From Bombus terrestris (lineage: Eukaryota; Arthropoda; Insecta; Hymenoptera; Apidae), in NCBI RefSeq assembly GCF_910591885.1, contig NC_063282.1, positions 5,469,501 through 5,533,500 on the forward strand: 64,000 nucleotides of DNA, written 5' to 3'. Below, piece by piece: positions 1 through 14,640 of this stretch. The notes beneath the pieces were generated by a model. The model had not been told where the DNA came from. It ran no database searches and saw only the letters and a list, made by a program, of their open reading frames with translations. The position numbers and the translations under genes are program-made. Each line of letters starts with the position of its first letter. Within the stretch, counting starts at the first letter, position 1.

Positions 1-31
1 CGTCGATTGATGAATTCCTTTGTTCATTCAG

Positions 32-2043
32 ATGAACGATATCCTATCATTGAGAAGTCAGGTAAAACAATTGCAGAATCTTGCTCAACAATTAGAACCG
101 TATATAAAATCTTTCGCAACCGGAGTTAGTGCTGGTGAAGTAAGCATGATAGCCTCTGATGCAACCAGTAATCAACATCTGCAGGCGTTACTGGATCACT
201 TGGCACGTTTACAAATGCAGGAACCACCGCAAACGCAAACCCAAGCCCCGACCAAGGATCATCGACATTCGCGTACTACCGCAACTAGTACAGATAATGC
301 GCTTTACATGAAAGGTATCTACTCTTAACTTCAATATACTTCAATTTCAAGATTATCACGTGATCCACGTGAATTTTTCATTTAGAAACGAAGGAGGTAC
401 CAACACGTTGCCGTACTCCTTCCGCTGATGTCGAAGCTGTCCTGGATTCGAGTGGAAACATTATTGTCTATGGAACGGCCAAGTCAACGGACTCGAAAAG
501 AGGAATGCTTAGCCAATTGATCGAAAAAGCTAGAAGTAAAGAAGATCGTAAGAAATCGCCAGGAAGAGAGGAAAGTCGTGATCGCAGTCAGAGCCGACGA
601 CCGAGGAAGTCTCCTGATAGTACGAAGCCTAAAACACCGCCTGGTCACTGGTCTGCCAGCAAAGTACGATCTTTGTATCGATCTCTGAAGGGTGGCAGTG
701 GAGATAATTCTGCCGAGGGACTCGATCAACCAGAAAGATGCACGGATTCCCAGCAACCACAGTCGCATACGACTGGTAAGAATAGATCTGTGAGGATTGT
801 ATGCACGAGTAAATAATGCTAGAAAGAATTTGATGCTATAAATTTGACGATAGTTCAGAGGATTATGTAGATAGCATTATGATCGATGTAAATAAAACCC
901 TGATGAATGTACACGAGAATTATTGTACTATCGCGCCCAATTCAGGAACGAATGCGGCAAAGTATCGCTTTCATTCAAAGTCACGCCGGCTAATTAATTA
1001 AGGTATAAGTTGATGCACAGAGTAGCTCGTTTCGGAGCAAACGTACTGATAATTGACGCGGTTACTACGTACTGTTCCACTTAAAACAATGTAATTAATA
1101 GATGATGGATGATATTTCCACCTTCCTTCCAAGTTACACAGTTCGAGTATTCTTTTCATTCAGTGCACATCATGAAAATTTTAATTAAACCAATGTGTGT
1201 GTAAATGCACGGTTCAATTCAATTCATCATTTAATTACCTATCTCTCATGCCAAATTCTTCAAATTCTTTTACATAATAGAACAAACATTTCATATCAAA
1301 CATCATTTAAAAACCATATATCTTAGCTACATTGTTTCTTTTAATTTTACAACATCGGTTCTCCGAAAAATTAATATAACTAATTTCTCAAAGAAGGATG
1401 CATGAAGCGACGTATTTGATTTTATCATCCTAGTTCATTCATTTAAATCATTCACATACTTCTAGCAGGGGAAGAAGGAGAATATCAACGAATTTCGGAG
1501 GCGTCCAGCACGGGAGAGGTGAAGAAGCGAGTTCAGGCTCAGGTGCACGCGGTTCCTGACGAGCAATCGATTCCTGCAGGCAAGGGAACCAAGGTGTATC
1601 CGGCTAGTGACTCGGAGGATGTGTTCTACGCGGATGAGAAGGCCTCGACGGAGGTGAGGAGACGTCGACGTGCGAGCTGTGACAGCCTAAGTACCACTGG
1701 CTCGGGAAGCAGGCGATCGAGTATTGTCGATGGGACGGTAGGTCAATCCGCGCAGGATCCCAGGAAAACAATGGTTTTTTTGATCGGGCCTACACCGAAG
1801 TCGTCGTCTCTGGTGCAGAAGCAGCGTTCCTGGGAAACATTTCCTCGGCCAAAAAGCAAACGCAGTGTAACGGCCAGCGAGGGGGGAGCCTCATCTCTTA
1901 GCCAGCTGAAGAAAACGGACAGTTTCGAGGGGCACGAGGAAACCGTGAGAACACTGGTGGCGGCCGTGCAGGAAACAAGGTCACACCTGCATCATCGTCA
2001 CGTGCATCATCATCGTCATCACCGAAAGAGCAAGACAAATTAA
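32..2043 (+). CDS. C-terminal part of an unrecognised Ser/Arg-rich protein (three exons, 5' partial)
   Basis: Three coding exons join in phase: 32-314 (acceptor CAG at 29-31, donor GTATCT), 386-775 (acceptor TTTAG, donor GTAAG) and 1469-2043 (acceptor CTAGCAG, stop TAA at 2041-2043). Both junctions split a codon 1+2 and the frame stays open, giving 415 residues. The start of the gene lies upstream of the window. The first exon encodes a Leu/Gln heptad-like stretch (LRSQVKQLQNLAQQL) that may form a short coiled coil, followed by a Gln/Pro/Thr-rich segment. The second exon is rich in Lys, Arg and Ser with many RS and SP pairs. The last exon has an acidic patch (SDSEDVFYADEK), basic RRRRR and SRRSS patches that could be phosphorylated, and a His-rich tail (HLHHRHVHHHRHHRK). 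I recognise no catalytic domain or named family; a scaffold or cytoskeletal adaptor would be a guess. Reading through the second donor would add about 13 different residues and stop at 814-816, a possible alternative C-terminus. Confidence 0.8.
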
Positions 2044-2967
2044 AATGACACAAGGGAAGCCACGGTGAAGGTTTCAAAGAAGCTTTCTTTCAAGAGGTAT
2101 CCAGCCCGGATGGCCAAAGTGCGGAAGTAGATTTTAAGTAGAAGGAAAATTATATCGAAATAAAAGTATTTACTAGGCTGTTCTGAGTAGTTAGGCTGCG
2201 TTTGGCTATCCGGGAAGGAATCGATACCCTCCAAAATAATGCCTAGCATACATCGGGGAAAGTATTATAGAAGGACTGTACTTTTTCGATCGATAACATA
2301 TTGTTATTGGTAGAAAAAAAATAATACATCGTTACGCAAAATGGTACTACGAGGATTTTTTTCCAAGTATTTTGAGCGTTTTATTAGAGGTATTATAATA
2401 AACATAAAGGGCATTTCGTGTGATGTATATAATACCACAGACGAAGATGATCTTACGAATTAGGAATCGTTTATCGCTATAAACTGCCATTGATTAAAGC
2501 ACCTTCGACAAGTGCATGTTTTTACTTTTACGAGACATTGTAAATTTTTTGAATGTTTTATTTCTCGGTCTGGACCAAGAAGTGTTTTCAACGTTTATAT
2601 AATCATCTTGTATAATTGATCGAGTAATTTCTACTCCCATGTATGTCTAGTCAGAGTTGTTTCAGGGTCAACCAGCCTTCAACATAGAGCAGTCTTCAAT
2701 TTTTTATCGAACAGCGTTTTGATTGCACTTTGAAGGGCCGAAGGTCATAATATTGCTGCCAATAGTCAAATAATACGTAAAAAAGGTATACTTATTACAT
2801 ATACGTATATAAAAGAGAAAAAAGAAATTAATAAACGATACTCTTACTGTTGATGCAATCCTTACATGGTGCATAAACATTCAGAGGCTCAAAATAGAAT
2901 TATAGGGATACGTCGATAAACTATATGTGGGTATACATACAGTTTCGATTTAATTAATACTATTACT
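2044..2967 (+). other. 3' UTR and downstream flank with candidate poly(A) signals
   Basis: This AT-rich stretch follows the stop codon of the 32-2043 gene. AATAAA hexamers lie at 2159-2164, 2397-2402 and 2830-2835, so the transcript may end at one or more of these points. I see no open frame here that looks coding. Which hexamer is used cannot be told from sequence. Confidence 0.5.
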
Positions 2968-4646
<1,679 letters not shown>

Positions 4647-4678
4647 CCACTATTATCACTACTCCTACTCCTACTATG

Positions 4679-4737
4679 AAAAAGTATAAGAAGGAAATAA
4701 GCAAGAAGGAGAAGAAGAAGAAGAAGAAGGAGAGTGG
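4679..4737. repeat. GAA/GGA purine-rich tract
   Basis: A purine-only or nearly purine-only run beside the TAC array, with five or more GAA units in its core. It looks like a second simple repeat growing next to the first. Confidence 0.7.
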
Positions 4738-5950
4738 AAATGAAAGAAGTAATTTCCCATACTGCTCAAATCATGTGTTTAATTATTCTTTAATTTGAAA
4801 TTAGAATTGGATTAAGAGGAATGGATTTTGTAAAGTGAACGATTGAAATTGAATCGTAAAAAAAAAAAAAGAAGAATTAGAATTTATATATGACAAATTC
4901 AAATTTTATATATAACAAATACAATGTACACTCAATCCCTATAATTGAACGATGAACGAATCGTCGATTGTACATGGAAAATCGAAGTGACAGCATTTTG
5001 TCCTGATAAGAAAAGACAGCCTAATTACAAGTGTACTTGTAATTTGCCAAACACACGAGGATCCATCGTCTGAAATTGTACTTCAATTATATAGGAGTAT
5101 AATTGCGATAAATGTTTTTACAATTACATACACGTGTCAAATATTGAGGTGATCGTTTCCTTAGAAATACACAATACTTAGCTTCCACGAAAAACGAAGG
5201 TTCCTCGTGAAAGTTAAATACAATCGTTAAAAAATTAAGATATCACGGTCTTCGTACAGATCATGAGTTATAATTATAGTAAGTGTACACAATTAATTAT
5301 GTATGAAAAATATCGAATTGCTGATAATATAGAGAAATATACAAGTTATGAAGTATAAAAATCGTTTAATTATCGATAGATATTTCCATTATTCAATGCA
5401 GTGGATTTACTAACATGATTTTACGTTACAGAACTGGTGCAATACGTTTTTCCAACATAGTTTGCCTTATATTTCCAAATTTTAATAAGATTTAAGAAAA
5501 AGATATGAGGTATAATACAAAATATTAAAATGAAGACGTCATACAATTTTTTTTGCTGACTATAAAAACTTGCTGATTTTATATACACTACTATCCGATA
5601 AAATCTATCCGTTTTATACATATGATATTATAACATTAGTATTTAGATTGTAATCTGAATTATGTCATTTTTATCTTAATAAAGTAAAGTAACGCACGAT
5701 TTATTAGCTTTGATAATATATAGAAGTAAATTTACATTTTTCATTTCTTTTTTCGCTATCAAAGTTTTTCTATCAAATACTTATTCTATTTTTCATACAT
5801 CTACTTAAATTTAAGAATAAATACATGATGATGATTTTTGCATTATCCATCTCCTAATTTCAAAATTTTTAATATCAAAATTATATTTACAGGTTGGTGA
5901 AGTTTAGAAAAATCAGTTACAAATAAATTAATTTGAAATGAAATGCCATA
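4738..5950. other. AT-rich intergenic spacer
   Basis: Very AT-rich sequence between the microsatellite and the 3' end of the minus-strand MTPAP gene, with an A-run at about 4858-4870. No open frame here has a convincing composition. A 66-codon minus-strand frame at 5421-5621 is hydrophobic, AT-driven and has no splice context. Confidence 0.6.
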
Positions 5951-5956
5951 TTTATT
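5951..5956 (-). promoter_or_regulatory. Poly(A) signal of MTPAP
   Basis: On the minus strand AATAAA begins two bases after the TAA stop at 5960-5958, giving TAATAATAAA. If used, the 3' UTR would be only about 20-30 nt. No competing strong signal was noted immediately downstream. Confidence 0.55.
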
Positions 5957-5957
5957 A

Positions 5958-8473
5958 TTACTTTATTATAATCCCTTGTATTTTGTTCAAATTATTAATA
6001 TTAGTTATGGTTGGAAAAAGGTTTTGCTTAAGTCTCATTTGTGTTTCTTCATCGTTAAATTTATAATCAGTTGTTGTTTGGTTTGGTGTTAAATTAATTA
6101 GTTTCAAAATTATGTCTTTTTCAGCTGAATTTAACATTATATTAAATGCTTTTTGAAAGTGATCTATCAAACGTATTAGTTCAGTTGAGTTAACGTTTTT
6201 ACTGACATTTAATGTTGTATCAAATGGATTATGAATATAAAGAGGTGAGAAATCATTTTTCGGTTTGAATTTTCCATCTTTTATACAAATTGCTTGCGTT
6301 TTAAAATCGAAAGTACTATAATATTCAAAAAAATGATATAAAAGACTCAGCAAACTTTCATCATTGACATGCTTTATGGATCCTTGCCAGCTTACAAACC
6401 AATTAAAATTAGAGTTTGTTGCTTTCTTGGTTTTCTTATCGAGTTCTGCAAACAGAGAAATAAAAAGTACAATACAATAAATGAATATAAAGAATTTTTT
6501 TAATGTTCACACTTACCTATAAATTTATTTAAGGTGCTTATAGATGGTAATATATTTTTTGTTTGTAAATAAAATATAATTAACAAAGTAAGGGAAAAAT
6601 TTGTTATCCATTGACCTGGAAATATTTTTGTCAAATTCATATCTCTTGCCCATTTACGAATGGTGAAAATAAGTGGCTTAATGCGCCAATCCAATTGTCC
6701 ATATATATATAACAACTCGGACATGTGTAATGCAACCCTGTATAAATAATTTCAAAAACTATTGTAATACCCCAAAAAGATGAAAAATATATATTTATTA
6801 CATACGTGTTTGTGCTACTAAGGTCACATATCATATTTGTATATACGTTCGAAAATCTAATTATGGGAACCCGAGCTTCAAGAATCTTTTTTATATTACT
6901 GATTCCAGGAATGCACATTTTCATTATTGTAGCTACTACTTCTAAGAATTCTTTTTGTTCATCTCTTTCTATAAGAGGGATTTTTCGTGCTATAGAAAAG
7001 AACCTTTTGGAGTCCTAAAAACAAAGCAATTTTTTTATCAAAGATATACAAAACTGATAACATAAATACATATATGTTAAAATACTTCTTCACATTTAAA
7101 ACTTTTCTATGATCCATAATAGTTTTACATAGTAAATCAAGATCACATCCTATTTGACCAAACCCATTAACAGAGGATCCAAATGGTACCACTTGTACAT
7201 TGGGAAATAACATAGATAAGTAATATGACATTTGTTTGGCAGTATAAAATCTCAGCCTTATATCTAAATCTGTAATTTTTAAACCATTGTATAGGGATAC
7301 CATTTGATCTGATACCTAAAACATTAAAACGTTTTCTATTATTATATGTAATTTATAATCATAAAATTAAATTTAGTTTAATATGTTAATACATTACAGA
7401 ATCTACTTGTTCCAGTGATTTTCTGACTTCATCTAACTTTGGAACTCTAAAGTTGGAATATAAGGTAATATCTTCTTTTGATTGATATGAACTGAATTTA
7501 TTTCGTGATTCAAATGAAAATAATGGTGACACAATTTGAATACATTCTACATCTGTTTTAAAGGCAGCTATATCTTTAAATATTTGTACATCTTCAGCTG
7601 ATTGTAATTCCATTAATACAAAATTCTATAAATAATCATGCTATATTGAAACTATATATAAAGTTCATTAGATTGTGTATTATAATGTTTAAATAAAGAT
7701 CTGTGAAATAAAAATTTCAGATGTCTGCACTTACTTTATTATTCGTTACAGAATAAGGAAGAATGTTTACAATATTTGCATAATGTCTACAAAATTTTTC
7801 AAGATCACTAATATATTTCATATTATGTATCTTTACTAAAATACATTTTTTTGCTTCATTCTGTCTGAATTTAAGCATTTGCTCAAATGATTTATAATTC
7901 TCAAGTTTTTTTGCACCTACAAAATATATTTTTTACTTCATACTGCTTTAAATACTGATATTTATTGAACAATATACATATAACAATGCTGATAACATTT
8001 GTTATGTTATTTAACTAAAGGAGATTAATTATATTATATGTGTTAAGTTATTTATAATTTTTTATTAAATATTAGATATTTATCAATTATATTATATTAT
8101 ACAAATGAATGTTAAGGCTTCAATTAATAAGATAATCTTTAATAAATAAAATAAGAAACGAATAAAACAATAACTAAATTATAATGAAGGAAAAGAACCA
8201 ATTAATATAGAGTCACACTTAAGCACACTTAAGAAAAAAAAAAACAGGAGAGAAAATAATACGATCAGTGAAAGTTATCATCTTGCGAGTAAGGTTATGA
8301 AATTAGAAATATAATTTTTTATAAAATTATCTTTCTGAAAGCATACCAACTTGTTTGGAATATCTCATAACATTGTGTTCCGTTACAAATCTTTTTATAT
8401 TTGTCATACATTTACAATATAATGTATTCAATACAAAACTAAAATTACTATTAATAAGATAAACTAGTGCCAT
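5958..8473 (-). CDS. MTPAP: Mitochondrial poly(A) polymerase (MTPAP), seven exons
   Basis: Coding exons in transcript order: 8473-8347, 7916-7735, 7625-7398, 7315-7094, 7014-6806, 6737-6517, 6445-5958. All junctions are GT-AG with matching phases, totalling 1677 nt or 558 residues; the vertebrate enzyme is about 580. The ATG at 8473-8471 has an in-frame TAG four codons upstream. Residues 1-42 are basic and hydrophobic without acidic clusters, like a mitochondrial presequence. Residues about 43-180 match the N-terminal RNA-binding-like domain. The nucleotidyltransferase signature PFGSSVNGFG...CDLDL at 223-240 gives metal-binding Asp237 and Asp239, and Asp317 in ICDLS is the likely third carboxylate. 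ARVPIIRFS (300-308), WITNFSLT in the 6517-6737 exon, and SPLYIHNPF (463-471) followed by LNVSKNV are family motifs of the central and PAP-associated regions. The enzyme adds short A tails to mitochondrial mRNAs in the matrix. Introns are 71, 68, 79, 82, 109 and 430 bp. The donor after Asn253 (GTGAAG) is the weakest call; it was chosen because it alone keeps the phase. Confidence 0.95.
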
Positions 8474-9822
8474 TTTTGGATTCTATACTAGCGCCAAATC
8501 GTCGTCAAACACGTGGTGATTATCCCAGTGATCAAGAATAGGATAGATGTGATATTAAATGGGACTTCGTGTCTCAGTTCCTGAAATACCAACTTGGACA
8601 AAAATTAGTGTTTCTTACGTCTTCTGCGATTTGTTACGGCGAATATAAGAATTAATATTCAACTCATCATATATGTATATAAACAAGAGTTTAACAAGCT
8701 TAAAGCCCAGTGCACAACTGCATATGTGAGGCTGTAAGAAATACCTATTATAACTCAATTAAAAATGAATATCATCAATATATTCGATGTGGGTTGGGTT
8801 TAGCTTTTTCAATCCACACGCAACGAATTGGCTGGCAACGGTCGTGTAAAACAACAACAGATCTATTTCGTAAAATAATATCAATTATTCATAATCAATC
8901 AGTCAATGACTATGCTGTGTATGCAGCCGGTAACTTATCATGCGCATAGTAAATGAGAAAACAATATCGACTGTCCAGATCACACCATAAGAAGGAAATA
9001 GCTACACAAAGTGACCCATTTTACGTTTCTAGATACATTTTCGAAAAATGTTCGTAAGCCAGGATTATTTCATTTGTGCGCATCTTTGAATTTCGAATTC
9101 GAATTTATAATGTTTCCATGATAATCGAACGTAGGTAAGGGTGAGAAAGTACAGATATGCGAGGATAAGGAAGATAGACTGGCAAACTGGATATCTCATA
9201 TGAAATTATGTATACACATACGATATATATATCATGTACAATTTTTACTTTAATTATTATTAATGATTTACTATAATTGATCGTTTTAAAACTGCTCTTG
9301 AACGTATGCAAAAATATTAGTGCCGTTGATTCAACTTGACTATTTTGTTATATTATTACAACAAATTTTTTTAAATTAGTTCATACAATCACACATACTA
9401 AATATACTGTTTCTTTAGCACGAGCCAAATCTGACATAAAGATTACGATCTGATATCGAATAAACGGAATTCGCAACAGACTTGGGAATGTCATGAAAAA
9501 TTTATTGAACAGGGTTATATGTACCGATAGGATACGTGATATGTAGCTTTGTCTTTTATTCAAATTGTATATAAAAAAGATAACCATAAGTCTCTCTACT
9601 TTATAAAGCTTTTGAGTATAAGTATCATACTAACATTTTTTTAGGATACATATTATGTTACTTTTGAACTCCAGACTTTCAGTAAATCTACAGATGCTTC
9701 AAATACACGTTCTAAAAATTTATGCAGATCTTACGAAGAAAAGACTAATGAATCTTAATTAAAAATTAAATATTGATTCCAAAAATGTTTGATATTAAGT
9801 GAATAATTTCCTCGGTAAGGTT

Positions 9823-9890
9823 TCAGAATAAGTATATAATAGAATAAGTATAATAAGTATAATAGAGTATCAGAATAAGTATAATAGAGA
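9823..9890. repeat. Short AGAATAAGTATAAT-type tandem repeat
   Basis: The phrase (A)GAATAAGTATAATAG recurs three to four times with small length changes. It is a local AT-rich slippage repeat. Confidence 0.6.
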
Positions 9891-10589
9891 GAGCGGCAAG
9901 TTTAAAAGAACTTAAATTCAAGGAGATAAACTCAAGCAATCAGTTGTGATCAATTATGCAATTGCGATTCCCTGACTTGCTCAGTTAGTTGCTTTTCTCA
10001 CGCCAAGATAAACCGCCTTACAGACAATCGGCTTGACAGTTTGCCATTGGCGAGATCGATTGCCAAGATTTCTAAAAAAAAAAAATCACTTTCACCCCGC
10101 TTGTGTTTCTAGCTGAGTCTGTCTGTACTTTTTCTTGCTTTTATGTGAAATACTGCACCAACGTGCAATGATTCTTTCATTGGCCTCTCGAATCCTATTG
10201 AACTCGTCTTAACTCAATAAACAGCTTCTCTTGGCACGAGTGTAATGAGAAGCAAGGCCGTTCGCAGAAACTGTAACCAGTTTCGATATTTTCGCATCTC
10301 TATCTAATATCTACGCAGTTAATAAGAATCATATATCCGTAGAAATAATATGACGATTACACGAAGAATATGACCAAGAAAAACATGACAAGTACAGTTT
10401 TGTTGATTTTCTGATTCCAATGTCATTTTATGATTAAACAGAAAACTCTTAAGATAATATGATCGAAAATGCAGATATCCTTCCAAATCTAAAGATGTAA
10501 ATCTTTCAAAGATAAGAGTCTCGAGCCTTTTAAAAATAGTTGATAGATTGGCCAAATTTTGAGAGAGCCAAAGGTGTAATTATTTAAGA

Positions 10590-10730
10590 CAAATGATGTT
10601 TTAATATCTTCAATGTTGTAATATCGTGACAAGCAATATTTTGAAAATTTTTATGAAAGAACATACGTTTAATGCTAAAATTTAAAACTACTTTCCTGTA
10701 GAAATATAGGAAAATAAAGAAATAGGAAAA
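10590..10730. repeat. Possible dispersed repeat, copy 1
   Basis: Shares a series of phrases in the same order with 62720-62960: CTTCRATRTTGTAATATCGTG, then an A/T-rich middle, then AAAACT-CTTTC followed by TATAGGAAA-like sequence. A looser third match is at 27250-27440. No terminal repeats or coding remnant are visible, so the class is unknown. Confidence 0.35.
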
Positions 10731-13700
10731 ATAGGAATAGGTAGCTTATCGTGTTCTTCCCCTGTAGTTTTTGTTATTTCTTCAGTTAAATTACCATAGA
10801 TCCTTCCTTCGACGAAAGTAAACGTTTGTCATCATGGAAATATCGATGAGTGTTCATGGAAGAAATTTGCACGAAAAATACCTATCGCTTGCATCCGAGA
10901 ATCTCAATTAATTCTAAGAACTTTGTTATGTCACGAATGCTAGACATCGATGATTCCCAAATAGATAAATCGTTTTACATTCGTTCGCAGGCAGTTTTCG
11001 CCATTTACGAGACAGACTTTCTCGTTACGATTTCTGAGCGACGAGTGGCGATTCAATTACGACAAGCATTTCATGGTACCTGTTTTTAGCCACCTAGCAG
11101 AAAGAGATCGGAGAAGAAATAGGTTAATTGTCTTCAAAATACGCGGCCAGTCATTACGCTCTTCTGGACAAGACTAAATAAATTGGGTGTTGCTAGAGCG
11201 ATTCGTTTCTCCGCTCTTCTCCGTTATTATTCACACTTTTTCTACGTTTTCGCCGAAAACAGCACGCTCGCATTAACGCCCGTCCCGATACGATCGCTAA
11301 CATCCTAAACAAGAGAAATTCCAAGTGGTAATTTATACCCTCTTCCTTAATGAAAGTTCGGTCTATTCTCTTTTCATCTGGAATAAGAGATTGCGGAGCA
11401 CAGTTATACGAATTTCTCTAAGCATTGGTTCATCTGTTGGAATCCTTTTTTCTTCCTCTTCCATTTGCTCGCTAAATTTCGATGGTCACGCAACGGATCA
11501 ATTCTAAGATCATTTCTCATCCTATGCTTTTTATTAAAATTAAGGGTTTCATCGAACCACCACATGGATCTCATAGACTGAAATAACCTGCGAATCCGAT
11601 TCGAAATCTCATCTCGGGGCATTAGTAGCAAGAGCAAACGATAATTACGCAATTCGCGTGTCGAGGAAAGTAAGTACATAGGTAGCTGGTATCGTGGATC
11701 GACTCATAAGACGCAACGGCAATCATTCTCCTTGCGGCTAATATCTTACTTTCAGTTGTTCGATGACAGAATGTAAGCCGTCCCGTGTAGCTCTTCGTTT
11801 GCACGCAACATTGAAAATTCCAACGGATGTTTACGACTTCGTTTCGATCGTTTTCATACCCGCTGCACTCGTACAATTTCTTCTGTCTTTCACGAAAGTT
11901 ATTCGAAAGTGCACAACGCGACGCGTCCCAAGGGGCAGAAAACTTTAACCTAAAAATCGTGAAAGTTTTCTCGCGAAATCGACGCGATTCGTCAGGTTGG
12001 TAACGAGGTCCACGTTGCCGAATAGATTCGCTTCTTCATCGAGTTACGATTCAAGCCAACTTTTCTTTTTTATCGCGCCACGTACAGGGACCCGTTTAAC
12101 TCGATCGTTCCGCAGCTTTTTCATCCGCGATCACTGATGCGGAGGATTCATCGTGTGACGAATAGAAACAGTACCGAGCACGGAGACAAGAAAGTAGCCG
12201 TCTTCTTCTTGCCTTCTCGTATCCATTACACATCCGAGAGGTGGGTGGATCACGATGGAAAGCGAATCGAACGCGATGAACGCGTTTTTTGCTCGGATAG
12301 ATCGGTATCCACGTATTAGAGAAGTTTGCTCGCCGTGGGCTACCCTCGAGAACAAAAAAGTCATGGAGAACCAGTGTTGGTAATTACGATATTAATCGAC
12401 TGTGACCAAATGGTCGAGAGCACCTCCTCTTCGGTAGAAGTAGATTAAACTTTCTTTCCACGTGATAATCCATTTCCAACTTTTCTGGATACTTTCCATT
12501 GGTCACGGAACTTGATCGATTTATAGCAATCAATGAATATTGTTAAGATATATGAAATAACGGCGAAATAAGAAACTAATGTCCATACAACAAATTTTTA
12601 GTACATACATACGCAATAAGGTAATACAATTAAATTTATCAACCATTCATAGATAACGAATATTTTTATTATTATATGAAAGAACTAAATTATTTATCTT
12701 CTTCGGATATAACTTCTACGAAATATAAATTGATCATCTAAAATCTTATCGATAGTATATTAAAGTTAAGTATGCAACTAATTAATATTAAATATTATTG
12801 TTAGAGTCATGATAACCTTTGTATTAATTTGGAAGAATCTCTGGAACGATCTGAGAATAACAAACTCCTTAAATAATAAAACTGTCGAAGTATTTTGGCT
12901 CTTCCTATTTATAATTTCGAAACAATATTGCATTCTGTTAAAAGAGCAAGCAAGTGTCCACAAGTTCACACGCTCCTGACTTACTAGTACTATATATCCA
13001 GATGTCCCTGATTTATTAGAAAATCTCAAAATGGCCTTAGATCGACATTCCTATCTCCTTCGTCCAATTCGATTCAATTTGAGAAAGGATAGGTTCTTCT
13101 TACGGCATGTGTCGCGATTGATCAGCCACTGACTCACTTCCCGATCGTTCGAACGGCTTCTAACTTCTTTCGTTGTGGCAATCGGCACGATCGTGAGACC
13201 ATAAACGATCATTTTAGATACTTCATCCGTTTCAATGTTTCCTTGAAACATCAATCGACGTGTATGTGGGTCGATCGTGATAGATTCGTAACTCTTAACG
13301 TTGACGATCTAATCGTCATTGGTTTAAGTATATATGGCCTGAGATCTTCAGATTCTTTTGTCTTCATATTTCTGTTAATCCTTTTGACCCAATACTCGAA
13401 GTATCGTATCTAAAACTATTCGACAGACGTATGTAACGCAGTCTCTTATTCACAACTAGGATATGCAGGTATTACAAACCAATCCATCACGAATATTTTT
13501 CTATCTATATAATTCTATATAATTTTCTATATAATGTGCGATAAAATTCGACCGTCTATGCACGAGCCATTCAGAATTCACATTGGTCGATTCCATAAGC
13601 TGAAAAGTACAAAGAACGATGATGTTACAAATATTCTTTTACCATTGAATTCTTCTAAATGTACTAAACATTTTCATTCTTAATTTCCTATTGTTTATAT

Positions 13701-14587
13701 CGTTCTCATGTAATAAGTAAACTTATGAACGTAAGTAATTTGTTCTATGAGAAACAAAACCAAGAAAGAAATGAACAGAAAGTGGAGATGACCAATCTAG
13801 CTTCCGAGGGACTAAATAATATCGGACCTTAATCGTTTCCTTTTTAAAAAATTAAAACCAATCATTCTGAGCCGATCGGTTTGCCTTTGAAATGGCTCAA
13901 ACACGCAGGTACCGTGCCTTTCGTGTTTCAGTCGACCGTCGAAACACGTCACGTTCGTCTATCGATCGCGATTTGGATCTATGCGAGCAAGATACATACC
14001 GTCGCGAATGGCTTAACGACAAACGCAAACAGAACCGCGTACTTTCTCCTAATATCCCTAATTTCATGGTCGCGATTCTAAGCGTATAATAGCGAACGAT
14101 TGAACGTATCAACTCCATCGTCATCGATCCCAATCGGAAAATAGTTGCGCAGAGTGAAAGCATCGCTGATCGGTAAACAGCGATCGATCGAAACTAATCT
14201 TCATGGCACCTCATTAGCGTGACAATCGATCTACCGATCTGACGTATATATAGGAGTCGAAGAATTCAGAATTAAGAATCTGTCCGCACAGATAAATCGT
14301 CGTTTATAAAACCTGTTACTCTTGGACACGGTGGACGAAGAAACGATAGTTCCATCTTATGGTGGAATGAAGACGCACGCGGACGCGAGTGCAGCCACCG
14401 TTTACAGTTAGCCGTGTAAGCGGACTAGCAAGTTGCTTCTTCCTTGCCAGCCTCTCGTGCACCCCGCAGATTACAAAGAGATTAAAAGTCTGGCGAACGT
14501 GACGCGTGTACGGAATGCTCTCGATTTTATCTGATTGCAAGCGTAACAGAGAAACGTTCGTTCCGTCGAGCACGGCTACGAGGAAAA

Positions 14588-14640
14588 GATCCAGGCTAGA
14601 TTTTAAGAAAGATCTAGGATAGATTTTAGGAAAGATCTAG
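14588..14640. repeat. 23-bp tandem repeat, 2.3 copies
   Basis: Units at 14588-14610 and 14611-14633 differ at only a few positions. A third copy is cut off after GATCTAG. Each unit starts GATC and ends in an A-rich run. Confidence 0.75.
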
